52,333 bases of DNA from a bacterium (GCA_021796415.1 JAJYJC010000004.1:1-52333), one strand, 5' to 3'. Positions 17,823 through 28,417 are shown, counted from the stretch's first letter. Notes: generated from the letters alone by a model not told the origin. Made by a program: numbers and translations.

Positions 17823-18716
17823 CTACTCCTGTTTTTCTAGAAAAATCCTCAAATATTTTGGTAAATCGGAGTGAAAGGAATACATTTTGCCGTTTAGCTT
17901 AAATGACAGGTCTGAAGCATGGAGAAATTGGCGAGCAAGTCCGGATCTGTCATCTCGCCTGCCATATGTTTTATCCCCTACCACAGGATAACCAATGGCC
18001 GCGAGATGAACTCTGATCTGGTGCGTCCTGCCTGTAATAATTTTAACTTTTAGAAGGGTCATTTGACTAATCCGACACCCGGTGTCGGATTGGTTGTAAT
18101 AATGCACAACTTCATATTCTGTAAAGGCATCTTTCCCTGTATCTGAAGCTTCCATTTTTTTCCTGTCCTTCTCCGACCTGCGTATCGGAATTTCAATTTT
18201 CCCATTTTCCGGCTCAACATGACCCCATACGAGAGCTAGATAAATTTTCTCAAATTTTCTACTCTTTATTTCTCTTTTCAATGCCCTTTCGGTATCGCTG
18301 TTTTTCGCAAAAACAATTAACCCCGATGTGTCCTTGTCTAGCCGATGCACAACTCCCGGCCTCTCGTCACTCTCAATATCAATTTTGGGACGCACAGCAT
18401 CAAGCAGCGTGCCTGTTTTGTGATTTGAGTCCGGATAGACAACGATTCCCGGATCTTTATCGATCACAATAATATCCTTATTCTCAAAGACAATTTTAAC
18501 TTTCGGGATGACTTGCTTCAATCCCTTATCCTTAGCGTCCTGGACCTCGACATTGTCACCCGCTTCTAATATAATGCTTGGCTTGCCTGCTCTCCCATTT
18601 ACAAAAACCAACCGCTCCTTTATATAATTCTGGGCTTTATTTCTCGAAATACCAAGTATGTCAGCAACAAAAACATCGAGCCTTTCGCCCCTCCCTTGGT
18701 AAACTTTTTTATTCAT
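17823..18716 (-). CDS. RluA/RluD-family pseudouridine synthase with N-terminal S4 domain
   Basis: 'VVHRLDKDTSGLIVFAKNSDTERAL', 'IITGRTHQIRVHLAAIGYPVVGDKTYG'. Confidence 0.94.
   Translation of the reverse strand: MNKKVYQGRGERLDVFVADILGISRNKAQNYIKERLVFVNGRAGKPSIILEAGDNVEVQDAKDKGLKQVIPKVKIVFENKDIIVIDKDPGIVVYPDSNHKTGTLLDAVRPKIDIESDERPGVVHRLDKDTSGLIVFAKNSDTERALKREIKSRKFEKIYLALVWGHVEPENGKIEIPIRRSEKDRKKMEASDTGKDAFTEYEVVHYYNQSDTGCRISQMTLLKVKIITGRTHQIRVHLAAIGYPVVGDKTYGRRDDRSGLARQFLHASDLSFKLNGKMYSFHSDLPKYLRIFLEKQE
18067..18093 (-). repeat. Palindromic repeat inside the rluD-type gene, translated as NQSDTGCRISQ
   Basis: AATCCGACACC C GGTGTCGGATT, perfect 11-bp arms; in-frame peptide. Confidence 0.75.
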
Positions 18717-19720
18717 TACACCTTTATTTTTTGCGAGACTTTTTCCAGTTGTTTTCTGGCACCCATCAGAATCAATTTGTCGTTTACGCTAAGCATTTCA
18801 TTACCCGCCGGATTTATCTTCGTAGAACCGTCAACTCGATTTACCGCCAACACGGCAACATCGTCAGTCTGGGAAAGATAAAATGAGAGGGGTCTGTTTA
18901 CAAAAACCGATCCGGGGCCGATTTGCACTTCTTCAATCTGCAGTTCATCATGCTTGCCGTCTACAATAATGTCAAGAAAGTCAACAACAGCCGGCCTTAG
19001 CGCCATAGTGGCGATATGATACCCCGCTATCTGCTCCGGCATGGTTACTTCATTTGCGCCGGCTTTTTTGATTTTGGCCATGCCCTCTTCTCTTCTGGCT
19101 CTTGCGATGATATAGACATCCGGATTTAAGCTTCTTGCTGACAAAACAATATACAGGCTGTCCACCTCTGAACCGGGGACGATAATGACACTTTTTGCTT
19201 TCAAGATGCCAGCCTTTAAAAGGACATGTTCCTCGGTGGGATCTCCTTGTATGACCACATAATCTCTTTTTAGCGCCGCTTCTGTCTCCACGGGGTCTCT
19301 GTCAATCACTACGAAATCAACTTTCTCTTCTTCAAGCTCCTCCGCTATTTGCCGCCCCACTCTGCCATACCCGCAGATAATGTAGTGGTCTGTATATGAT
19401 TTAATTTTTTTCTCCATGTTCTTTTTCCTCCGATTTTCTTTAAAAGTTCCTTCAAAAAAATATTCAGCAATAAATTTTATGACATATGCAACTATGGCAT
19501 AACTGCCGAGTATCAGGACCAGAATAAGAATCTGCTGCAGAATCGATCCACTCGCCTCATGATAAAAATGCGTAAGCAGCACTAGCGCAGTCTGATAAAA
19601 AGCGCTCCAAAGGTTATCTCCATTTAACATCATAAAACCTGCTGTTCCCACTGTCAAAAGAACGGCAAACAGAAGCACGAGCACCTTCAGAACATCTGTT
19701 TTTGTATTTTGGTCGTTCAT
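18716..19720 (-). CDS. Potassium channel-like protein with TrkA-N/TrkA-C (RCK) domains
   Basis: N-terminal TM region, 'DHYIICGYGRVGRQIAEEL' Rossmann, TrkA-C C-terminus. Confidence 0.85.
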   Translation of the reverse strand: MNDQNTKTDVLKVLVLLFAVLLTVGTAGFMMLNGDNLWSAFYQTALVLLTHFYHEASGSILQQILILVLILGSYAIVAYVIKFIAEYFFEGTFKENRRKKNMEKKIKSYTDHYIICGYGRVGRQIAEELEEEKVDFVVIDRDPVETEAALKRDYVVIQGDPTEEHVLLKAGILKAKSVIIVPGSEVDSLYIVLSARSLNPDVYIIARARREEGMAKIKKAGANEVTMPEQIAGYHIATMALRPAVVDFLDIIVDGKHDELQIEEVQIGPGSVFVNRPLSFYLSQTDDVAVLAVNRVDGSTKINPAGNEMLSVNDKLILMGARKQLEKVSQKIKV

Positions 19721-20075
19721 TTACCCTCCGCCATAGATAAATTATAGCATTTTTAATGGACCAATATAATGTTTTTATGAGAAAACCCCGAAATCGAACC
19801 TTGCGGCTATCGGTTCGAAAGGCGAGCGAAAAACTTTAGCGATCTTTTAAAAATATGACTTCCGGAATCGGCTTTCCTGCCTGCCGGCGGGCAGGTTGTC
19901 ATTTTTTAAATTTAAGCAAAGTTTTAAGCGACACCTTGAGAATCCGCTTAAGCCGCAATTTTTGCTTCATTTTTTCTAAAAAAGTGAAAAAAGAAAAATT
20001 ATTTTTATGGATTCCGAATCCCAGCCAAAGGAGGACAGACGAGACCGGAATGACAAGAGGAAATAACAAAATTTT

Positions 20076-20486
20076 CTATCTCTTTGAGAACTGTGGAGCT
20101 TTTCTGGCTCTCTTCAAGCCGTATTTCTTTCTTTCTTTTGCCCTGGGATCTCTGGTTAAAAATCCTGACTTTCGAAGAGTGGTTTTGTTTGCTTCGTTAT
20201 AGTCAACCAGTGCGCGCGATATTCCGTGGGTTATAGCATCCAACTGTCCGCTTTTCCCGCCTCCAGCGACAACTACCGATATATCAAACTTCTTGGATAG
20301 GCCCAGAAGTTCAAGCGGTGAAAAAATCTTTTCTCTATCAATGGGATTTGTGAAGTAATCTTTGTAACTTTTTCCGTTTACAATGACATTTCCCGCACCA
20401 GAATACAGTCTGACTCTTGCGACAGCTTCCTTCCTTCTGCCGACAGCTGCATTATATTTGCCTTTAAACTGAATTTCTTTTTCCAT
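20076..20486 (-). CDS. rpsI: Ribosomal protein S9
   Basis: '[18 protein letters not shown]', C-terminus '[24 protein letters not shown]'. Confidence 0.98.
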   Translation of the reverse strand: MEKEIQFKGKYNAAVGRRKEAVARVRLYSGAGNVIVNGKSYKDYFTNPIDREKIFSPLELLGLSKKFDISVVVAGGGKSGQLDAITHGISRALVDYNEANKTTLRKSGFLTRDPRAKERKKYGLKRARKAPQFSKR

Positions 20487-20935
20487 TATTTCTGAACCTT
20501 CCCTTTTTCAATGCGCAACTCTATCGGTTTTTGCGCCTCATGTTTATGTTTTTCGTCTGAATAAATTTTAAGCTTTTTCAAAAATTCTTTTTGCAATCTG
20601 TTTTTGGGAAGCATACCGGATATAGCATGCACTAAAATGTATTCCGGTTTTTTTTCTATCATCTCCTTAAATGTGGTGGTCCTAAGACCGCCGGGATACC
20701 AGCTGTGCGAATAATACTTCTTATCTTCAAACTTGTTGCCGGTAACTTTAACCTTTGCCGCATTTATAATGATAACAAAATCTCCGGTATCCATATGGGG
20801 GGAAAAGTCCGGCTTGTCCTTGCCCCGCAAAATGTCGCTTACAATAGCTGCCACCTTGCCCAAAGTCTGGCCTTTTGCGTCTATCAGATACCATTTTCTG
20901 TCTATATCACCCTTTTTGGGAATGAATGTTTTCAT
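20486..20935 (-). CDS. rplM: Ribosomal protein L13
   Basis: '[47 protein letters not shown]'. Confidence 0.98.
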   Translation of the reverse strand: MKTFIPKKGDIDRKWYLIDAKGQTLGKVAAIVSDILRGKDKPDFSPHMDTGDFVIIINAAKVKVTGNKFEDKKYYSHSWYPGGLRTTTFKEMIEKKPEYILVHAISGMLPKNRLQKEFLKKLKIYSDEKHKHEAQKPIELRIEKGKVQK

Positions 20936-21402
20936 TTCTTTGCCTCCTTAACCGCCGGTTTCTTTGCGCCAGACTTCTTGGTGTCGCTTGCTTTTTTAGT
21001 GTCTGTTTTCGCTTTTGTTTTTACCGCTTTCTTTGTAAGCTTCTCCGTGTCAAGCAGTTCGATGTATGCCATCTCGGCGGCATCGCCCGGCCTTATGCCA
21101 AGCTTTACGATTCTTGTGTAACCGCCTTTTCTCGATTCATACAACGGCGCAATCTCGGTAATAATTTTCTCAGTGGCGTTTTTGTCAAGCAGGTACGCAT
21201 TTAAGCGCCTTCTGGTTACGAAATTATCTTTGCTTCCCTTTGTGATTAGCTTTTCAACAATCGGCCGTATTTCCTTCGCTTTTGGCAGTGTGGTTTTAAT
21301 CTTTTCGTGGAGAATCAAAGAGGTGGCGAGATTTCTAAGCATTAAATCCCGATGTCCCTTTTCCCTCTTAAATTTTCTTCCTGTGTAACTATGCCTGTGC
21401 AT
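20932..21402 (-). CDS. rplQ: Ribosomal protein L17 with Lys-rich C-terminal tail
   Basis: 'RKFKREKGHRDLMLRNLATSLILHEKIKTTLPKAKEIRPIVEKLIT'. Confidence 0.97.
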   Translation of the reverse strand: MHRHSYTGRKFKREKGHRDLMLRNLATSLILHEKIKTTLPKAKEIRPIVEKLITKGSKDNFVTRRRLNAYLLDKNATEKIITEIAPLYESRKGGYTRIVKLGIRPGDAAEMAYIELLDTEKLTKKAVKTKAKTDTKKASDTKKSGAKKPAVKEAKK

Positions 21403-22360
21403 CTTCTGATTCCTGTTTCTCTGTTGCTTCTTTATCCTTTAATAATCCCAGCTCCTCTAGTTTCTCCATAACTTCGTCATAAGCCTTGGCGCCAAAACCC
21501 TTAAGCCCCTTTAGTTCGTCAAAGCTTCTCTTCAAGATGTCATCTACTGTTTTGATGTCGTTATTTAGAAGTGCGTTCGTGGTTCTCGGAGATAAGTTTA
21601 TTTCCTCAACCATTATGCCGGATGAAGGATCGTCGATGTTCTCGAGCTTCTCTTCCCGCCTCTTTATCGAGGCGCTTTCTTTGCCGCTTAAGACCAGGAA
21701 GTGGTCCACTAAGAACTCTGCAGATCTCGATAGTGCTTCTTCGGGAGTTATGGTTCCGTCTGTCTCAACTTCCAAAACAAGCTTATCCAAGTTTGTCATT
21801 TGCCCAACACGAGTGCTTTCAACGTTATATCTGACTCTTCGAATTGGCGAAAAAAGAGCATCAAGCGCAATAAAGCCAACGCCCAGTTTTTCTTTCCTTC
21901 TTTTCTCAACTGTTATATAACCTCGTCCTCTTTCGATCCTAAGCTCTATATCCAACTTTGCATTTTTTGCATCAAGGGTTGCTATGTGGAGATCCGGGTT
22001 CATGATTTCTACTTCTGAATTCTTTTGGATCTTGGCAGCCGTCACCTCTCCTGCGCCTGATGCCGATAAGGTTAAGTACTGAGGCTCATCGGTTAGAGAT
22101 TTAACCCTTAATTTTTTTAGATTCATTATGATCTCAACCACATCTTCCTTGACATTTGGAATTGTTGAGAATTCGTGCAGGACGCCCTCTATCTTTACTG
22201 ATGTAACTGCCGATCCTTCAAGCGATGAAAGCAAAACTCTTCGCAGCGAATTCCCAAGAGTCATACCATAACCGGGATGCAATGGCTCTATGTTGAAAAC
22301 GGCTGCATTGTTTTTTGATTCTTGTTTTTTAATCTCTGGAAGTTGTATTTCGTGTAACAC
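21389..22360 (-). CDS. rpoA: RNA polymerase alpha subunit
   Basis: 'EPLHPGYGMTLGNSLRRVLLSSLEGSAVTSVKIEGVLHEFSTI', alpha-CTD 'LSPRTTNALLNNDIKTVDDIL'. Confidence 0.98.
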   Translation of the reverse strand: MLHEIQLPEIKKQESKNNAAVFNIEPLHPGYGMTLGNSLRRVLLSSLEGSAVTSVKIEGVLHEFSTIPNVKEDVVEIIMNLKKLRVKSLTDEPQYLTLSASGAGEVTAAKIQKNSEVEIMNPDLHIATLDAKNAKLDIELRIERGRGYITVEKRRKEKLGVGFIALDALFSPIRRVRYNVESTRVGQMTNLDKLVLEVETDGTITPEEALSRSAEFLVDHFLVLSGKESASIKRREEKLENIDDPSSGIMVEEINLSPRTTNALLNNDIKTVDDILKRSFDELKGLKGFGAKAYDEVMEKLEELGLLKDKEATEKQESEDAQA

Positions 22361-22454
22361 GTGGTCTCCCTTCTGCCATTTGTTGAATGGCTTATTGTTT
22401 GTGATTTAATTTAAATGATTTTAATCCTAGTTGCCTGATTACCTAATTCCCATT

Positions 22455-23081
22455 CTATTTTGAATATAATTCCACTATTAATTGTTCGTTGATATTTGGA
22501 TCAATATCCTCTCTTTGAGGAATGCCTTTTACCTCACCTTTTAGTTTTGCAATGTCGGCCATTAACCAAGGTGATTCCTGATTTTCTTTTTTCTTCACAA
22601 TTTCTTTAAAATAATTGTTTGATTGCTTTGACTTTTTAACTTCTATTTTATCACCCGGCTTTAGTTCAAATGACGGGATATCAACCTTCTTGCCATTTAC
22701 TGTGAAATGTCCGTGTTTGATTAACTGTCTTGCCAATCGTCTTGAAGTTGCAAAGCCCATCCTGTAAACCACATTGTCAAATCTCATCTCTAATAACTGT
22801 AAAAGAACTTCGCCGGTTAATCCCTGTTTGCCTTCTGCCTTCTTATAATAATTTCGAAACTGTTCTTCTAAAACACCATAAATTCTCTTTACCTTTTGCT
22901 TTGCGCGCAGCTGCGTCCCGTATTCGCTAACCTTCTTTCTTGCTGATGCAAGGCCATGAACTCCGGGTGCGTATGTGCGGCGAACCACCGGACATTTCTG
23001 GGAGTAGCATTTTTCCCCTTTGATGAACAGTTTTTCGCCCTCACGCCTGCATTGCCTGCATTGTTCTTTAATCTTTGCCAT
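22455..23081 (-). CDS. rpsD: Ribosomal protein S4
   Basis: S4 domain 'RRLARQLIKHGHFTVNGKKVDIPS'; start at MAKIKEQ overlapping the rpsK stop (TAATG). Confidence 0.97.
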   Translation of the reverse strand: MAKIKEQCRQCRREGEKLFIKGEKCYSQKCPVVRRTYAPGVHGLASARKKVSEYGTQLRAKQKVKRIYGVLEEQFRNYYKKAEGKQGLTGEVLLQLLEMRFDNVVYRMGFATSRRLARQLIKHGHFTVNGKKVDIPSFELKPGDKIEVKKSKQSNNYFKEIVKKKENQESPWLMADIAKLKGEVKGIPQREDIDPNINEQLIVELYSK

Positions 23082-23476
23082 TATACTCTCCTCGGTTTCT
23101 TTGCTCTGCATCCGTTATGGGGAAGCGGCGTTACATCTTTTATTGACTTTACATATATACCAAGAGATTGAAGCGCTCTGACAGCTGTTTCTCTGCCGGA
23201 ACCGATACCTTTTACATATACGTCTACTTCGCTTAAACCATAGGGTTTCGCCTTTTCGACTGCTGCTTCCATTGCTATCTGTGCCGCGTATGGGGTAGAC
23301 TTTCTCGACCCTTTAAATCCGGATGATCCGCTTGAACCCCAAGCGATAACATTTCCGGCTTCATCAGCAATAGAAATAATAGTGTTATTAAAAGTTGCCT
23401 TTATGTGAACTGTTCCTTTGTTTACAACTTTTTTAACTTTTTTTCTTTTTTTAACTGTTGCTTTTGGTTTTGCCAT
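23081..23476 (-). CDS. rpsK: Ribosomal protein S11
   Basis: '[43 protein letters not shown]'. Confidence 0.98.
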   Translation of the reverse strand: MAKPKATVKKRKKVKKVVNKGTVHIKATFNNTIISIADEAGNVIAWGSSGSSGFKGSRKSTPYAAQIAMEAAVEKAKPYGLSEVDVYVKGIGSGRETAVRALQSLGIYVKSIKDVTPLPHNGCRAKKPRRV

Positions 23477-23566
23477 GATATTTTGGTTAATTGGTTAATC
23501 GGTGTATGGGTTCATGGAGATTTTTCCTACTAACCTACCTACCCATTCACCCAACAACCCATCTAT
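23477..23566 (-). repeat. Intergenic repeat family B at rpsM-rpsK
   Basis: ttttggttaattggttaatcggtgtatggg...cctacctacccattcacccaacaacccatctat. Confidence 0.75.
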
Positions 23567-23949
23567 GTTTTTGCTGAAGGTTTCTTCCTTCCGCTTCCAA
23601 CGCTTATCTTCTTTCCTCTTTTTGTTCTCGAATTTGTCTTGGTTCTTTGCCCTCTTACAGGAAGACCGGCCTTATGTCTCGCACCGCGATATGTGTTTAT
23701 GGCTTTCAGGCGATTGACATTCACGCTGACTTCGCGCCTAAGATCACCTTCTATTGTAAAATTTTTTGTGATGTATTCGCGAAGTTTTGTGAGTTCGCTC
23801 TCGGACAGATCCTTGGTTCTCTTGTTTGAATCAATTCCGGTGTCTTTTAGTATCTTTTTCGAGCGAGTCAAACCAATACCATAAATATATCGAAGAGATG
23901 CTTCTATTCTTTTTTCTTCCGGTATATTTACGCCTGCTATTCTTGCCAT
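23563..23949 (-). CDS. rpsM: Ribosomal protein S13
   Basis: '[25 protein letters not shown]', '[24 protein letters not shown]'. Confidence 0.98.
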   Translation of the reverse strand: MARIAGVNIPEEKRIEASLRYIYGIGLTRSKKILKDTGIDSNKRTKDLSESELTKLREYITKNFTIEGDLRREVSVNVNRLKAINTYRGARHKAGLPVRGQRTKTNSRTKRGKKISVGSGRKKPSAKT

Positions 23950-24022
23950 ATATTGGTTCCTTGGTTTATGGATTTATGGGTTTTCCTAATTACCTACTAA
24001 CCTATTTACCCATTGACCTATA
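23950..24022 (-). repeat. Intergenic repeat family B at rpmJ-rpsM
   Basis: tattggttccttggtttatggatttatggg...cctactaacctatttacccattgacctata. Confidence 0.7.
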
Positions 24023-24136
24023 TTATCCTTGCCTCTGCTTGTGCTTAGGATTCTCACAAATAACCCTAACCACGCCCTTTCGCCTGATTACTTTGCACTT
24101 TGAACAAATTTTCTTGACTCCTGCTCTAACCTTCAT
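24023..24136 (-). CDS. rpmJ: Ribosomal protein L36 (Zn-binding form), 37 aa, absent from the ORF track
   Basis: Own reverse-strand translation: [37 protein letters not shown]; between infA and rpsM. Confidence 0.96.
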   Translation of the reverse strand: MKVRAGVKKICSKCKVIRRKGVVRVICENPKHKQRQG

Positions 24137-24163
24137 TGTTTTTCATCTTTTGGACGACTCCGA

Positions 24164-24433
24164 CTAAGCGTCGGGGCTGCCCTGATTATTTTCTTCTATT
24201 CTTTTTGGCTTCTCCTTGTGTCTGTATGTGATTCTACCCTTCGTTAAGTCATAAGGCGTCATCTCAACCGTTACCCTATCACCCGGTAAAATTTTGATGT
24301 AATGCATCCTCATTTTTCCGGAAATATGCGCCAAAATAATATGCCCGTTCTCTAGCTCTACTTTAAACATCGCATTTGGAAGAGTTTCGAGGACGGTGCC
24401 TTCTACTTCAATTACTTCCTTTGTATCGCTCAT
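24164..24433 (-). CDS. infA: Translation initiation factor IF-1
   Basis: '[65 protein letters not shown]'. Confidence 0.98.
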   Translation of the reverse strand: MSDTKEVIEVEGTVLETLPNAMFKVELENGHIILAHISGKMRMHYIKILPGDRVTVEMTPYDLTKGRITYRHKEKPKRIEENNQGSPDA

Positions 24434-24506
24434 AACTTCTTTATTCTCTGTCTTTCAATCGTTAAGTGATATTATACACAATTTATTTCTGATTTGCAAC
24501 ACTTTT

Positions 24507-25826
24507 CTATATGATTTCATCATAACTTCGGGTAATAATTTGGGCCTTTAACTGATTAATGATTTCAATTGCCACAGCCACCACGATCAAGATGCCCGTC
24601 CCGCCAATGGCAAAATTCTGAGCATTGGTAAATATTTGCATTGCAAAAGGAAAGACAGCGATAATACTCAAAAATATAGCGCCCCAAAGCGTTACCCGCA
24701 TAATGAGATATGTCAGATATTTTTCCGTCTGTGTGCCAGGCCTTATCCCGGGTATAAAGCCGCCTTGTTTCTGGATGTTTTCAGCTACGTCTTTCGGCTT
24801 AAAATACAAGAAGGTTGAGAAAAAGGTAAAAGAGAACACAAGAAAAAAGTAAAATATAGCGTATTCCGGCGTGGTACTTGCAAAAGTGGTTTTTATAAAA
24901 TCAGCTGCGTTCTTTATCCAAGCTGTTTTGGCATTTGAAAGAAACCCGATCACTTGAGGAATATTCATAAAGGCGCCGGCAAAGATTATAGGAATAACAC
25001 CGGTCATATTAAGCCTTAAGGGCAAATGAGTATCTACTCCCCCATAAAGCTTTGCTCCCCGTATGCGTTTGGCATAAGAAATGGGAACCTTGCGCTTGGC
25101 TTCCGTAATAAAGACGATCAGAAGCACCATCACAACTGTCAATACAGAGACTAAACCAAACATCATCAATGCCTGATTGTCTATCTGTTCTCCGCCAAAT
25201 ATCTTGCTGACAGACTGCCCCACAAATTGAGGAAGTCTCGCTAATATACCGGCAAAAATTATGATGGATATGCCATTGCCTAAACCTTTTTCCGTAATAA
25301 GCTCACCCAGCCACATTAAAAATACCGTGCCAACGGTAATTGATAGTAACATAATGAACCACCCAAAAGCACCAACGCCCGCAAGCAGATTAACGCCCGC
25401 TTGGCTGCTAATGCTTTGGAGCAGTTTGATCATGCCGAAGCCTTCTATAAAACAAAGCGGAACAGTTATGTATCTTGTGTATTGATTAAGTTTTTGCCTT
25501 GTTTCCTCTGACTCTTTGTTCATTTGCTCTAGCTTTGGAGAAACCATAGTCAAAAGCTGGATCATAATAGAAGCCGTGATGTATGGCCCCAAACTCATTA
25601 GGCCGATTGAAAATCTGGAGGTGCTCCCGCCGGAAAATACATCAAAGAATGGCAGAACAGAGTTCCCCGATGAAAAGGCCTTGTCAAAAAATGCTTTCAA
25701 ATTATCCGGTGAGGGACCGGGAATAGGTACGTGGGAAATCAAGCGAAAAATCAAGAGAACAAACAATATATACCCTATCTTCTTTAAGAGATCTTTATTT
25801 TTGAATATTTTGTTCCAGTAGTTCAT
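24507..25826 (-). CDS. secY: Preprotein translocase subunit SecY
   Basis: 10-TM SecY; 'FRLISHVPIPGP', 'GNGISIIIFAGI', 'GGFIPGIRPGTQTEKYL'. Confidence 0.98.
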   Translation of the reverse strand: MNYWNKIFKNKDLLKKIGYILFVLLIFRLISHVPIPGPSPDNLKAFFDKAFSSGNSVLPFFDVFSGGSTSRFSIGLMSLGPYITASIMIQLLTMVSPKLEQMNKESEETRQKLNQYTRYITVPLCFIEGFGMIKLLQSISSQAGVNLLAGVGAFGWFIMLLSITVGTVFLMWLGELITEKGLGNGISIIIFAGILARLPQFVGQSVSKIFGGEQIDNQALMMFGLVSVLTVVMVLLIVFITEAKRKVPISYAKRIRGAKLYGGVDTHLPLRLNMTGVIPIIFAGAFMNIPQVIGFLSNAKTAWIKNAADFIKTTFASTTPEYAIFYFFLVFSFTFFSTFLYFKPKDVAENIQKQGGFIPGIRPGTQTEKYLTYLIMRVTLWGAIFLSIIAVFPFAMQIFTNAQNFAIGGTGILIVVAVAIEIINQLKAQIITRSYDEII

Positions 25827-25931
25827 TCTCGTTGGTTAATTGGTTCGTTGGTTAATTGGTTCGTTGACAAGTGGATTCAGGAGAAACATTCCTCCGATAA
25901 ACCCATGCACCTATTTACTCATTAACCTATT
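25827..25931 (-). repeat. Intergenic repeat family B at rplO-secY
   Basis: gttggttaattggttcgttggttaattgg...cccatgcacctatttactcattaacctatttac. Confidence 0.75.
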
Positions 25932-26345
25932 TACTTTGCCGCCTTTTGCCACGATGGCCTTTTCAGCTGATTTTGAAACAAAGTCTACATTCACGTCAAC
26001 TGCCTTTTCGATCTTTCCATTCCCGAGAACCTTAACGGGCATTTTATCATCCTGTATTAGTCCTTTTTGCAAAAGTTTTTCTTTTGTGATTTTCCCCGTA
26101 AATCCGTTTAAGTCGCTAAGATTTACAACTTGATTCTTCGGATGTATGGATTTGAAACCTTTCAGCTGCGGCAATCTCTTTGCCAGGGGCGTCTGTCCGC
26201 CTTCAAAGCCAATGCGAATCTTGCCGCCGGACCTTGACTTCTGACCCTTTGTGCCTCGTCCTGCAGTCTTTCCTGTCCCGCTACCGATGCCTCGGCCAAC
26301 CCTTTTCTTATTTTTTGTTGTTGGAATTAAATTATTTAGTTCCAT
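25911..26345 (-). CDS. rplO: Ribosomal protein L15
   Basis: 'MELNNLIPTTKNKKRVGRGIGSGTGKTAGRGTKGQKSRSG'. Confidence 0.98.
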   Translation of the reverse strand: MELNNLIPTTKNKKRVGRGIGSGTGKTAGRGTKGQKSRSGGKIRIGFEGGQTPLAKRLPQLKGFKSIHPKNQVVNLSDLNGFTGKITKEKLLQKGLIQDDKMPVKVLGNGKIEKAVDVNVDFVSKSAEKAIVAKGGKVNRLMSK

Positions 26346-26433
26346 TTTTTCATCCTTTGGATGATCGCCTCCGCCGTTGTCGGATAAACTCCGCTTTGCG
26401 AAGAGCGACTTCCTAAATTAATTACCTTGTTTA

Positions 26434-27072
26434 TTACTTTTTGACTGTCTTAGACTTTACTGATTTCTTTGCGGCAGTCTTTGTCTTTGCAACTTTTTTG
26501 GCCGGTTTATCATCTGTGGATTTATCAGATTTTACGACTTTCTTTGGTTTCTTCTCTTCCTTTTTGGGAACTTCTCTTTCCTGAAGGCTTTTTAAAGCTT
26601 CAAAGGTCGCATAAACATTATTTATTTTATTTGTTGAGCCTAGCATCTTTGACAGGATATCTTTTACCCCCGCGGCTTCAACTACCGCTCGAACGGCACC
26701 GCCCGCGATAACGCCTGTACCCGGACGAGCCGGTTTTAAAAATACTTTCGCGCCGCAATAAACGCTATTAACTTCATGCGGAATAGTTGCCTCATAAAGG
26801 TTGACGTCTACCATGTTTTTCTTTGCCTTCGCAATAGCCTTTGTTATAGCCAAAACAACTGCTGTACCTTTTGCAACTCCGACGCCAACTTTGCCCTTCC
26901 TGTCCCCTACCACAACAGTAGCGCGAAATCTGAGGCGCCTGCCGCCTTTTACCACTCTGGTAACACGATCAATCTGAATAACTCTCTCGTCATGCTCCTC
27001 GGCATTTCGAATCTCTCTTCCTGCGTTTTTCTTCGCTTGCTTATTTCCTTGTTTCTCTTCTTTTTCAGCCAT
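26434..27072 (-). CDS. rpsE: Ribosomal protein S5 with Lys-rich C-terminal tail
   Basis: '[40 protein letters not shown]'. Confidence 0.98.
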   Translation of the reverse strand: MAEKEEKQGNKQAKKNAGREIRNAEEHDERVIQIDRVTRVVKGGRRLRFRATVVVGDRKGKVGVGVAKGTAVVLAITKAIAKAKKNMVDVNLYEATIPHEVNSVYCGAKVFLKPARPGTGVIAGGAVRAVVEAAGVKDILSKMLGSTNKINNVYATFEALKSLQEREVPKKEEKKPKKVVKSDKSTDDKPAKKVAKTKTAAKKSVKSKTVKK

Positions 27073-27108
27073 CTTTGTCCTTTAGTAACTTAATAACTTA
27101 TAAACCAA

Positions 27109-27465
27109 CTAAAATTCAAGCCCGCCTTCTCTCGCGCCATCGGCAAATGCCTTGACTCTGCCATGATAAAGCTTGCCATTTCTGTCAAAAACAACTTTCT
27201 TAATTTTTTTGTCTTTTGCTTTTTGGGCGATCAACAGTCCAATGCGTTTTGCAGTTTCTGTTTTTGTCTCCTTTTGCTTCTTCGCGCCTTTCTCAGCGTC
27301 ACTTGCTGAAACGAGGGTTTTGCCGTTCTTGTCATCGATAATCTGCCCTGAGATATGCTGATTTGACGAGAAGACAGAAAGCCTTGGACACTCAGCTGTT
27401 CCGCTGACTTTTGCCCTGATTCTTCTTTTTCTTGCGTGTAGTTTATCTGTTTTTGTCGCTTTCAT
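27109..27465 (-). CDS. rplR: Ribosomal protein L18
   Basis: '[34 protein letters not shown]', '[18 protein letters not shown]'. Confidence 0.98.
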   Translation of the reverse strand: MKATKTDKLHARKRRIRAKVSGTAECPRLSVFSSNQHISGQIIDDKNGKTLVSASDAEKGAKKQKETKTETAKRIGLLIAQKAKDKKIKKVVFDRNGKLYHGRVKAFADGAREGGLEF

Positions 27466-27496
27466 CTTTTTTCCTAATTACCTAATTTAACTAAAC

Positions 27497-28033
27497 CTAT
27501 TTCCCGGCGGTTTTCCCTGCTTTTCTCCTGATAACCTCGTCTGCATATCTAATACCCTTCCCCTTGTAGGGTTCAGGCTTTCTCACTTTTCTGACTTCAG
27601 CAGCAAACTGGCCTACTTGCTGCTTGTCTCGTCCTGAAATGGTAATGGTGTTTTTCTGGACTTTTGCTTCAAGTCCGTCCGGAACCGTCAATTCAACCGG
27701 CTTGTTGTATCCCATGTTGAGCACTAGCTTTCCGCCGTCAACCGCAGCCCTGTAACCCGTTCCTTTAAATTCCAGCTTCTTCTCAAAACCTTCGCTCACA
27801 CCAATAACCATGTTGTTTATCAATGTCCTCGTTAATCCCCAAAGCTCCCTAGCCTCCGGCGTATCTGTCTTTTTAGTCACCAAAATCGTACCGCCTTCTG
27901 TTTTTGCTTCAATTTGCCTGTTTTTTACAAATGAAAGCTCTCCCTTGGGACCGTTTACTTTAATGGTATCCCCAGAGATATCGACTTTCACACCTTCTTT
28001 GATTTGTATTGGTAATTTCCCTATTCTGGACAT
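27497..28033 (-). CDS. rplF: Ribosomal protein L6
   Basis: 'MSRIGKLPIQIKEGVKVDISGDTIKVNGPKGEL', 'RKPEPYKGKGIRYADEVIRRKAGK'. Confidence 0.98.
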   Translation of the reverse strand: MSRIGKLPIQIKEGVKVDISGDTIKVNGPKGELSFVKNRQIEAKTEGGTILVTKKTDTPEARELWGLTRTLINNMVIGVSEGFEKKLEFKGTGYRAAVDGGKLVLNMGYNKPVELTVPDGLEAKVQKNTITISGRDKQQVGQFAAEVRKVRKPEPYKGKGIRYADEVIRRKAGKTAGK

Positions 28034-28042
28034 TTTTCTTTC

Positions 28043-28417
28043 CTAATATATTTTACAAATTATTTCACCGCCCAAGCCTTGCTTTTTTGCCTCTGATCCT
28101 GTCATGACGCCTCTTGATGTCGAAATGACTATCATGCCCATGCCTTGCAACACGCTTGGAATGTCGCTTTTTTTGGTATAGACTCGGCATCCCGGCTTTG
28201 AAACTCGCTCAATCTTCTGCATTTTCTTATCAGATAACTTCACTGTTAAATATCCCGGCGTTTCCTTCTCGGACGAAAATCCATCCACATAACCCTTGGC
28301 TTGAATTACTTTTAGGATATCTCTTTTGATCCTGGAATCAGGAATTAAAACAGTATCCTTCCCTACCATGGAAGCATTTCTGATTCTTGTTAACATATCT
28401 GCTATTGGGTCATTCAT
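28043..28417 (-). CDS. rpsH: Ribosomal protein S8
   Basis: 'DPIADMLTRIRNASMVGKDTVLIP', 'GMGMIVISTSRGVMTGSEAKKQGLGGEIICKIY'. Confidence 0.98.
   Translation of the reverse strand: MNDPIADMLTRIRNASMVGKDTVLIPDSRIKRDILKVIQAKGYVDGFSSEKETPGYLTVKLSDKKMQKIERVSKPGCRVYTKKSDIPSVLQGMGMIVISTSRGVMTGSEAKKQGLGGEIICKIY

Noticed and set aside
19855-20202. Plus-strand ORF of 115 aa
   Set aside because: Antisense to rpsI and built from intergenic repeats (cctgcctgccggcgggcagg); no coding signature.
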